Assembly: GCA_035275625.1 (NCBI GenBank)
Contig: DATEMK010000591.1
Location: 1 to 14,840 of the forward strand
Origin: DATEMK01 sp035275625
GTDB lineage: Bacteria; Bacteroidota; Bacteroidia; AKYH767-A; OLB10
Direction of reading: 5' to 3'
Length of the DNA stretch: 14,840 bases
The notes below the pieces were generated by a model. That model was not told where the DNA came from. It worked only from the letters and a program-made list of their open reading frames with translations, and made no database searches. The position numbers were made by a program, and so were the translations under genes. Shown here one piece after another: positions 1 to 4,715 of this stretch. Each line of letters starts with the position of its first letter. The first letter of the stretch is position 1.

Positions 1-1
1 T

Positions 2-799
2 GTACTTCCCCTCACAAAAAATAAAAAATACGGAATCGAATATTTATTTCCGCCTTTTTTCACCCAGCAACTGGGATTGTTTTCAAAAAATAAAATCTCT
101 GAAAATAAACTTAATGATTTCTTAATTTCTATTCCTGAAAAATTTCGTTTCATTGAAATAAATCTGAACACCGGAAATAATTTCACGGTTAATTCTTTCG
201 TTCAAAAAAAAAATTTAACACACCATTTGAACCTGAATAGTTCATATCAGCATATTTTTAAAAATTATTCTGAAAATTTAAAACGCAATCTGAAGAAAAC
301 AACAAAGTACAGCCAGGAAGTTATAAAAGATGCTGATCCAAAAAAAATAATAAAACTTTTCAGAGAGAATAAAGGAAAAAACCTCAGCACACTGAAAGAA
401 AAAAATTACCAGGCGCTTTTAAAAATAATTGAAACAGCAAAACAAAAAGATATTCTAAAAATTTATGGCGTGACAACCTTGAACCTTAAACCTCACGTGT
501 CCCGAATTTACCGGGAAACCTTAAACCTTATTGCCGGAGCATTTTTTATAGAGAGCAATGGAAAAACAATTTTTATTTTTTCAGGCGCTGATCAGGAAGC
601 AAAAACAAAATCATCCATGCCTTTGTTAATAGACACATTTATTAAAGATCATTCAGAAAAAAATCTGATTCTTGACTTTGAAGGATCCAATGATATTAAT
701 CTTGCAAGATTTTACAAAAGCTTTGGTGCAGAAGAAATAGTATATTTACAAATTAAAAAAAACAGGCTTCCATTTCCGTTAAAATGGATAAAAAAATAA
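2..799 (+). CDS. FemAB/GNAT-like acyltransferase, 5' end outside window
   Basis: The reading frame is open from base 2, so the gene starts before the window; the TTG at 77 is internal and not the start. The visible 265 residues begin with a segment resembling the N-terminal part of Bacteroidota FemAB/GNAT-type proteins (KYG near residue 10, PPFFTQQLG near 18-26). The end, with LDFEGSND and RFYKSFGAE about 35 residues before the C-terminus, matches the last strands of a GNAT-like acyl- or aminoacyl-transferase domain. A cytoplasmic aminoacyl- or acyl-transfer role is inferred from fold resemblance only; substrate unknown. Residues 158-176 look foreign: they are encoded by a heptamer/hairpin repeat (475-530) lying between the normal-looking KIYGV and LIAGAFF. 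upp follows after 20 bp on the same strand, so the two are probably cotranscribed. Confidence 0.7.
   Translation, partial: VLPLTKNKKYGIEYLFPPFFTQQLGLFSKNKISENKLNDFLISIPEKFRFIEINLNTGNNFTVNSFVQKKNLTHHLNLNSSYQHIFKNYSENLKRNLKKTTKYSQEVIKDADPKKIIKLFRENKGKNLSTLKEKNYQALLKIIETAKQKDILKIYGVTTLNLKPHVSRIYRETLNLIAGAFFIESNGKTIFIFSGADQEAKTKSSMPLLIDTFIKDHSEKNLILDFEGSNDINLARFYKSFGAEEIVYLQIKKNRLPFPLKWIKK
475..530 (+). repeat. Composite heptamer + hairpin repeat inside a CDS
   Basis: Three heptamers of the form AACCTYR (475-481, 482-488, 489-495) are followed by CGTG, then TCCCG (500-504), a 7-nt loop, CGGGA (512-516), then two AACCTTA heptamers (517-523, 524-530). The same order, heptamer triplet then TCCCG...CGGGA then heptamer, recurs at 11872-11919 upstream of the cysteine desulfurase. 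Here it lies in frame in the acyltransferase gene. The flanking ACCTTGAACCTT and ACCTTAAACCTT (476-487 and 518-529) look like a duplication around a 42-bp (14-codon) insert. Confidence 0.75.
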
Positions 800-819
800 A
801 CAACTCCCGGTAATTCAAT

Positions 820-1467
820 ATGGTTCATATCTTAAGCCAGCAAAACTCCATCATTAATCAATTCATATCTGAAATACGTGATATTGAAATTCAAAAAGAC
901 AGCATGCGTTTCCGCAGAAATATGGAACGAATGGGTGAAATTGCCGCTTACGAAATCAGTAAAAAATTAGAATGGGTAGAAAAAGATGTGACCACTCCTT
1001 TAGGAATAGCAAATGTTCCTGTATTGAAGGAACAGCCTGTGCTTGCAACTATTTTGAGAGCCGGACTATCTATGCACCAGGGAATGCTTAATTATTTTGA
1101 TAAGGCTGAGAATGCTTTTATTTCAGCCTACAGGAGACACCATAAAGATGGCAGCTTTGATATTCATCTCGAATATGTTTCTTCACCTTCACTTAAAAAC
1201 CGTATCTTAATTATTTGCGACCCCATGCTTGCAACAGGTCAGTCTATGGTAAAAACGATTAAAGCGCTTTACGAAAGAGGTAAGCCAAAACATATTCATA
1301 TTGTAGCAGCCATAGCAAGCACACAAGGTATAGAATTCATCAAGAGTCATCTCCCCGAAGATTTAACTTTGTGGGCGGGGGCTGTTGATGATGAATTAAC
1401 CGCACAGGCATTCATTGTTCCCGGATTAGGCGATGCCGGGGACCTTGCTTTTGGAATTAAAAACTGA
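820..1467 (+). CDS. upp: Uracil phosphoribosyltransferase
   Basis: Cytoplasmic pyrimidine-salvage enzyme converting uracil plus PRPP to UMP plus pyrophosphate. The 215-residue length is normal for the family. Diagnostic segments are ILRAGLSM (residues 78-85), the PRPP-binding loop ICDPMLATGQSM (132-143) and the C-terminal uracil-binding PGLGDAGD (201-208) followed by the usual FG. The PRPP loop reads TGQS where many homologues have TGGS or TGSS, a mild variation. The ATG at 820 gives a typical N-terminus and no purine-rich Shine-Dalgarno site precedes it, as expected in Bacteroidota. It sits 20 bp after the acyltransferase gene and is probably read from the same transcript. The only doubt is functional efficiency; the assignment itself is firm. 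Confidence 0.95.
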   Translation: MVHILSQQNSIINQFISEIRDIEIQKDSMRFRRNMERMGEIAAYEISKKLEWVEKDVTTPLGIANVPVLKEQPVLATILRAGLSMHQGMLNYFDKAENAFISAYRRHHKDGSFDIHLEYVSSPSLKNRILIICDPMLATGQSMVKTIKALYERGKPKHIHIVAAIASTQGIEFIKSHLPEDLTLWAGAVDDELTAQAFIVPGLGDAGDLAFGIKN

Positions 1468-1531
1468 TCCTGGCAGCAACGGGAATTAATAGCCATTTTC
1501 AGATTAAAATCAATAACTGATTCATTTTACA

Positions 1532-2110
1532 TTGGGAGAAGTTGGAAAAATAATTCTTGTAATTCTTCTAAGCAGTGTAAAATTCATTGCAGGTCCTCCT
1601 TTTGCTTATTATAATAAGCAATATGATTTTACCTTTTTTGAAACTGTTATTTACAGCGTTGCAGGCGGTATGCTCGGAGTGTTTGTTTTCACCTTTTTCA
1701 GTGAGCAGGCTATAAAGTTATGGCACTGGATTAAAGAAAGGCTGAAAAAAATTATTAAAAAAAAGGAATTTTTTTCTGAGCCTACAGTTGATGTTGAAGA
1801 ACAGGTGAAAGTTCATTATTTATATGTTGAAAAAAATGCACAGCCCGCTAAGAAAATATTTACTTCGCGTAATCGCAGGGTGGTAAAGGTTTGGAAAAAA
1901 TACGGCCTGATGGGAATTGCTTTTATCACACCGGTTTTAATTTCCATTCCGGTAGGAACTATCATTGCTAATAACATGGTGCAAAACAGGAAAAAGATAT
2001 TTCTTTATATGTTTATCTCTGTTCTGTTTTGGTCATTATTAATGACTTCTCTTTTTGAGCTTTATCATGTTGTAACCTTAGATGAATTGCAAAAAGAAAT
2101 ATTGCCTTAA
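1532..2110 (+). CDS. Four-helix inner-membrane protein, function unknown
   Basis: The 192-residue protein has hydrophobic segments at about residues 6-27, 37-57, 127-148 and 156-178. A basic, charged loop (about 62-124, with many Lys/Arg) separates two hairpins, each containing a Pro/Gly-bearing helix (KFIAGPPFAYY and ITPVLISIPVGTIIA). This two-half layout is loosely reminiscent of the small multidrug export family (PF06695), but the match is weak and I do not assign it. The start must be TTG at 1532 or a non-ATG codon, because an in-frame stop lies at 1514-1516 and the next ATG would delete the first helix. It follows upp by 64 bp on the same strand. It ends at a hairpin between convergent genes. 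Confidence 0.75.
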   Translation: MGEVGKIILVILLSSVKFIAGPPFAYYNKQYDFTFFETVIYSVAGGMLGVFVFTFFSEQAIKLWHWIKERLKKIIKKKEFFSEPTVDVEEQVKVHYLYVEKNAQPAKKIFTSRNRRVVKVWKKYGLMGIAFITPVLISIPVGTIIANNMVQNRKKIFLYMFISVLFWSLLMTSLFELYHVVTLDELQKEILP

Positions 2111-2122
2111 AAAATATTAAAT

Positions 2123-2147
2123 GCCCGGGCCTTGAAAAATTCAAGGC
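2123..2147. terminator. Hairpin between convergent genes
   Basis: An 8-bp stem formed by GCCTTGAA (2129-2136) and TTCAAGGC (2140-2147) has a 3-nt loop. It overlaps an adjacent GCCCGGGC palindrome (2123-2130). It sits in the 39-bp gap between the plus-strand membrane protein gene and the minus-strand T9SS cargo gene. On the minus strand a T-rich stretch follows, which suits a terminator for that direction. The plus-strand side has no clear T-run. A bidirectional role is inferred. Confidence 0.55.
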
Positions 2148-2149
2148 AG

Positions 2150-2947
2150 TTATCTTGAAATAATCAGCTTGTTAGTCTGAACAACTTTGCTGTTCACGGA
2201 AAGCGTGTAATAATAAACACCGTTAAACAATTTTCGACCGCTATCGTTATCACCAGCCCATTTATAAGTATGTTTATTGGGTGATTGGAACTCATTATTA
2301 ACAATTGTTTTTACAATCTGCCCGATAGTGTTGTAAATTTTTAAAGAAACTTTTCCGGCTGATTTTAATGAGTACAGAAATTCCGTTTTGTCAACCAATG
2401 GATTCGGATAATTTGTAATTAATCCATTTGGAATCTGAATATCATTTATTCCTAAAGAGCAGGGAATATATCCTGCATCTAACTGTCCGGACGAATTCGT
2501 AGAAGGCTGTGTGATAATATTTGTACTGGTTGCCTGTAATGTTATCTGAAAATTTGCTGAATTGTTATTTAATTGAACAATTATAGTGGATGATGGGTTA
2601 TGAAATAAAATATCACCTATTCCATACATTGTTTTACCAGCCGGGATAGCACCTGATAATCCCTGGCTGAAATAAGCAAAAGGCTCCAGGCAAATTGACC
2701 ACTGGTCAGGAGCTATTTCAGTCATTCTTCCAAGTCCGGATCCGGGCTGCGCAAGTTCACCCGTCATAAATTGATTAAAGTTTCCTGGAAAATCAACTGC
2801 TACGCCAGAGTACATAAAAACAGTATCAACACCGGCAAGAGCTGATGATGCAGCATAAAAAGTAATTTGAAGATTTGACTGGGCATTAACCTGGATGTTG
2901 AATAAGAACAAAAAAATTGCAGCAGATCTTAGTATATATTTTTTCAT
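2150..2947 (-). CDS. Secreted protein with type-A T9SS C-terminal sorting domain
   Basis: The 265-residue protein begins with a Sec signal peptide (KKY, hydrophobic residues 9-20, likely cleavage after NAQ at 23). The central ~140 residues (about 24-165) are Asn/Thr/Ser-rich and beta-strand-like, with two Cys (86 and 163). I recognise no catalytic motif. The last ~90 residues are a classic type-A sorting domain: NYPNP at 179-183, KIYNTIGQIV at 203-212, LFNGVYYYTL at 240-249, ending LIISR. Such domains direct proteins across the outer membrane by the type IX secretion system and are removed or anchored at the surface. The gene lies 70 bp downstream of the tRNA-Met on the same strand, with a possible promoter of its own at 2968-2975. 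Function beyond secretion is unknown. Confidence 0.85.
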   Translation of the reverse strand: MKKYILRSAAIFLFLFNIQVNAQSNLQITFYAASSALAGVDTVFMYSGVAVDFPGNFNQFMTGELAQPGSGLGRMTEIAPDQWSICLEPFAYFSQGLSGAIPAGKTMYGIGDILFHNPSSTIIVQLNNNSANFQITLQATSTNIITQPSTNSSGQLDAGYIPCSLGINDIQIPNGLITNYPNPLVDKTEFLYSLKSAGKVSLKIYNTIGQIVKTIVNNEFQSPNKHTYKWAGDNDSGRKLFNGVYYYTLSVNSKVVQTNKLIISR

Positions 2948-2967
2948 CGGATTATTTTTTCTTTTGT

Positions 2968-2975
2968 CAAAAATA
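2968..2975 (-). promoter_or_regulatory. Putative -7 element (TATTTTTG) for the T9SS cargo gene
   Basis: On the minus strand the octamer TATTTTTG matches the Bacteroidota -7 consensus TAnnTTTG and lies about 20 bp before the ATG at 2947. No clear TTTG -33 element is present at the expected spacing, so this is a weak call and the leader would be very short. Confidence 0.4.
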
Positions 2976-3017
2976 ATAAAACAATTAATAAGAATAAAAA
3001 AGTCTCTTAAATATTTG

Positions 3018-3091
3018 TAGCGAAGGGGGGAGTCGAACCCCCGACCTCAGGGTTATGAATCCTGCGCTCTAACCATCTGAGCTACCTCGCC
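3018..3091 (-). tRNA. tRNA-Met (CAT), elongator type
   Basis: The 74-nt cloverleaf reads from 3091 to 3018. The acceptor stem GGCGAGG pairs fully with CTTCGCT (one G-U at 1-72 and one at 6-67), with discriminator A. The D arm is GCTC/GAGC; the anticodon loop TTCATAA carries CAT at 3057-3055; the variable loop is AGGTC; the T arm is GGGGG-TTCGACT-CCCCC. The last pair of the anticodon stem is an A-C mismatch. CCA is not encoded, which is common in this phylum. The paired 1-72 position argues against the initiator. tRNA-Ile2 (lysidine-modified CAT) cannot be strictly excluded, but the GGCGAGGTAGCTCAG start fits elongator Met. Its 5' 36 nt are also read as the last 12 codons of the upstream GIY-YIG ORF. 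Confidence 0.92.
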
Positions 3092-3367
3092 TTGAATGAA
3101 TCTCGTATCAATCATTGTTTTTAAAACAGATTCCCTTAACCATTTTCTTCCCTGACCCATTTTAAGGGATAATTCTCTTTCCATTGCCTGTTTTTTGGAA
3201 TTAAAAAATTCAACATGAATTACGCACCAGGGTCTATATTTAATTGTAAATCCTTTTTTAGAGATTTTATTATGAAATTTGAATCGAGTAATCAGATCTG
3301 AAGTATAACCAACATAAATGCGATTGTGCTTTAAAGATAACAAAACATAAACAACAAATTCTTCCAT
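3053..3367 (-). CDS. Small GIY-YIG (URI-type) endonuclease-like protein running into tRNA-Met
   Basis: The 104-residue ORF has the single-domain GIY-YIG layout: VYVLLSLKHNRIYVGYTSDL at residues 6-25 (the GIY and YIG positions read VYV and YVG, usual for stand-alone URI-type members), then R28 in TRFKFHN. The metal-binding Glu lies in AMERELSLK (61-69). All expected catalytic positions appear present, so a DNA nickase or nuclease activity is plausible (family knowledge); target unknown. Residues 93-104 (GEVAQMVRAQDS) are a translation of tRNA-Met nt 1-36, and the TAA stop is built from the last anticodon base and the next two bases. The functional domain therefore ends about residue 85-92. Its last third is repeated at 98% identity upstream. 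Confidence 0.75.
   Translation of the reverse strand: MEEFVVYVLLSLKHNRIYVGYTSDLITRFKFHNKISKKGFTIKYRPWCVIHVEFFNSKKQAMERELSLKMGQGRKWLRESVLKTMIDTRFIQGEVAQMVRAQDS
3054..3222 (-). repeat. Direct repeat copy A (GIY-YIG 3' half + tRNA-Met 5' half)
   Basis: This 169-bp segment is repeated at 3425-3593 with a constant offset of 371 bp and only three mismatches (3106, 3139 and 3203). It contains the GIY-YIG codons from about residue 50 to the stop and the first 38 nt of tRNA-Met. One boundary falls just 3' of the anticodon; the other is in the middle of the GIY-YIG domain. Confidence 0.95.
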
Positions 3368-3384
3368 TCATTATTTTATTATTG

Positions 3385-3462
3385 TAGTAGGGAAGGGGTC
3401 GAACTCCCGTCCGCCTCAGGCGGATATGAATCCTGCGCTCTAACCATCTGAGCTACCTCGCC
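3385..3462 (-). pseudogene. Degenerate tRNA-Met copy
   Basis: The first 38 nt (3462-3425) are identical to the intact tRNA-Met, including the CAT anticodon. After that the sequence departs abruptly. A 15-bp palindrome replaces the 3' side of the anticodon stem, the T arm pairs poorly, and the 3' end (CTACTAC region) cannot pair with GGCGAGG. A tRNA-like GTTCGAC and a CCTGAGG block survive, so it looks like a decayed 3' half rather than unrelated DNA. It is unlikely to fold into a working tRNA. The 3' limit is approximate. Confidence 0.75.
3410..3424. repeat. 15-bp perfect palindrome at the repeat boundary
   Basis: TCCGCCTCAGGCGGA is a 7+1+7 perfect inverted repeat. It lies directly against the edge of direct-repeat copy B (3425), at the 3' side of the pseudo-tRNA anticodon loop. 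From memory, short palindromes of this kind recur in environmental Bacteroidota DNA; this cannot be verified here. Confidence 0.8.
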
Positions 3463-3593
3463 TTGAATGAATCTCGAATCAATCATTGTTTTTAAAACAG
3501 ATTCCCTTATCCATTTTCTTCCCTGACCCATTTTAAGGGATAATTCTCTTTCCATTGCCTGTTTTTTGGAATTCAAAAATTCAACATGAATTA
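3425..3593 (-). repeat. Direct repeat copy B
   Basis: This is the second copy of the 169-bp repeat, 98% identical to 3054-3222. Upstream of it (3594 onward) the sequence no longer resembles the GIY-YIG gene, so the unit is truncated here. At the other edge the GIY-YIG stop codon TAA becomes TAT and the frame runs on into the palindrome. Confidence 0.95.
3463..3593 (-). pseudogene. GIY-YIG 3'-terminal remnant
   Basis: This part of copy B encodes residues ~50-92 of the adjacent GIY-YIG protein, with a W-I-R change for W-L-R and D-S-R for D-T-R. The first ~49 residues, which hold the GIY/YIG strands and the catalytic Arg, are absent, so it cannot be an active nuclease. A TTG at 3576 could start a 65-residue peptide, but nothing supports its being a real protein. 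The high identity to the intact gene points to a recent duplication or gene conversion. Confidence 0.75.
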
Positions 3594-3642
3594 GAATTTT
3601 AATTTCTGTTTGCTCCTTCTCTCCGGCTGTTTTTCAGGGGCG

Positions 3643-3672
3643 CAAAGATACCAATGAAATTATTAATTCAAA
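3643..3672 (-). promoter_or_regulatory. Bacteroidota-type promoter for the GIY-YIG/tRNA-Met unit
   Basis: On the minus strand TTTG (3672-3669) is followed, after 18 nt, by TATCTTTG (3650-3643), a full match to TTTG-N~19-TAnnTTTG. The next bases, CGCCCC, resemble the start region often seen before Bacteroidota stable-RNA genes (recollection). It points through both repeat copies to the intact tRNA-Met, whose 5' end is about 550 nt downstream. It also lies just downstream of the barrel-protein gene on the same strand. This is the best promoter match in the window. Confidence 0.7.
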
Positions 3673-3692
3673 ATTCGCATTACATCCTTGTG

Positions 3693-4535
3693 TTAAAATA
3701 ATTTTGCTCCAAACTGAAAACCAAGAGTAAAAATATATTCAAAAGAAAACCAATGCTGACGAGCTCTGCCTTCTTTAAAAAGATATACATGTGTATAATT
3801 AGCATACGCTCCCTTTCCGGAAGTCTCAAAATAAAAGTTTTTTAAAAAATCGTACCGCAAGCCAACGTCCACTCCTATTACATAGCCCGCCACATGGTAC
3901 GTGTCATTCCGGTGATTGCCCCATAAGTAAGTATCGGACCGGGGCACTACCAATCCTGCACCTGTGCGCAGAACAGTGCTCAGCCAGTGAAGTTCCCCTC
4001 TTGAGTGCAAAAGGTTCAACCGCTTCACCCCATTGATCATAAAATAATTTGCACCGTTGGTATGTTCGTAACGGATAAAAGAATCGTCTAATACAGTGTC
4101 CGTGTCAAAATACACTTCATGAATCTGGCCTTTGATATGCACACGCTGGTCGTTCAGCATTACATATTTCACATGATCATAATTTATTTCAATACCCATG
4201 TCTCTTTTATCATTAAAAAAGTAACCTATGCGGTAAGAATATTGAGGAAGCGTTATATCCTGCTGGAAAATATATTTCAATGCAGGCCTGTCAACCCCTT
4301 TAACATCGTACAAAGTAAAATTATAATTATCCGTTTTAAAATCTTTAAAGTGAATGTCGCTGCGTGTAAACCAATCCAGGTTATAACCGAACGAAAAATA
4401 AATGGTTCCCCTTCCGATTTTTGCCATGCCGGGGCAGTGGCAGGAAGTAAATGCTTCCTGCTGTAAAGGCAATTGAGCAAACATAAGAGCAGGTTGAATT
4501 ATTAAAATAAAAGAGCAAAATAATTTTTTAAGCAT
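3693..4535 (-). CDS. Predicted outer-membrane beta-barrel protein
   Basis: I choose the ATG at 4535, giving 280 residues, because it produces a proper signal peptide (MLKKLFCSFILIIQPALMFA then Q). A start at 4652 would add 39 residues, put that signal inside the chain and overlap the divergent promoter region. The mature part alternates polar and aromatic/hydrophobic residues throughout, with barrel-like hairpins (YSYRIGYFF, GVDVGLRYDFLKNFYFETSGKGAY, FSFEYIFTLGFQFG). It ends in a C-terminal Phe, the usual signal for BAM-dependent outer-membrane insertion. An early Cys-His-Cys (CHC, near residues 31-33) is notable. No family name is assigned. A weak -7 candidate (TATATTCG) is at 4567-4560. The gene is divergent from the GH3-family gene. 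Confidence 0.75.
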   Translation of the reverse strand: MLKKLFCSFILIIQPALMFAQLPLQQEAFTSCHCPGMAKIGRGTIYFSFGYNLDWFTRSDIHFKDFKTDNYNFTLYDVKGVDRPALKYIFQQDITLPQYSYRIGYFFNDKRDMGIEINYDHVKYVMLNDQRVHIKGQIHEVYFDTDTVLDDSFIRYEHTNGANYFMINGVKRLNLLHSRGELHWLSTVLRTGAGLVVPRSDTYLWGNHRNDTYHVAGYVIGVDVGLRYDFLKNFYFETSGKGAYANYTHVYLFKEGRARQHWFSFEYIFTLGFQFGAKLF

Positions 4536-4640
4536 TGAATTAATCTCTTTTTGGGAATGCGAATATAAAGCAATCGTACTGAAAACCATTCCTGATTTAT
4601 TTTTTATGCTTGTTTTTATTAATACAAAAAAAATTTTACC

Positions 4641-4648
4641 TACCTTTA
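4641..4648 (+). promoter_or_regulatory. Putative -7 element (TACCTTTA) for the GH3 operon
   Basis: TACCTTTA differs from TAnnTTTG only at the last base and lies 68 bp before the GH3-family ATG, in the divergent gap. No TTTG lies at the right -33 spacing. The likely leader would contain the dyad at 4670-4696. Confidence 0.4.
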
Positions 4649-4669
4649 GCACACCTAAGAATGTTAAAC

Positions 4670-4696
4670 GTTAACAGGTAATTGTGAACTGTTAAC
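4670..4696. repeat. GTTAACAG/CTGTTAAC dyad in the GH3 leader
   Basis: GTTAACAG (4670-4677) and CTGTTAAC (4689-4696) are perfect 8-bp inverted arms separated by 11 bp, centred 19 bp apart. This is the geometry of either an operator for a dimeric regulator or a leader hairpin. It ends 20 bp before the start codon of the GH3-family gene. Function is unproven. Confidence 0.55.
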
Positions 4697-4715
4697 CTAA
4701 ACCCTGAATCTGCAA

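Noticed and set aside
475..530. CRISPR-like or microsatellite array
   Set aside because: The units are 7-nt heptamers around one hairpin, with no spacers and no cas genes anywhere in the window.
3018..3091. tRNA-Ile2 (lysidine-modified CAT) or initiator tRNA
   Set aside because: The 1-72 pair is formed, unlike the initiator, and the 5' sequence fits elongator Met; Ile2 remains a minor possibility.
3385..3462. A second functional tRNA-Met
   Set aside because: Acceptor, anticodon and T stems do not pair in the 3' half; only the first 38 nt are intact.
3379..3576. 65-codon ORF starting at TTG on the minus strand as an independent gene
   Set aside because: It is the repeated GIY-YIG tail read through the pseudo-tRNA and palindrome; it lacks the nuclease core and has no ATG.
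4119..4466. 115-codon plus-strand ORF opposite the barrel protein gene
   Set aside because: It is an antisense shadow of the minus-strand coding sequence with no supporting features.
4536..4652. Longer start for the barrel protein
   Set aside because: It would bury the signal peptide 39 residues inside the protein.
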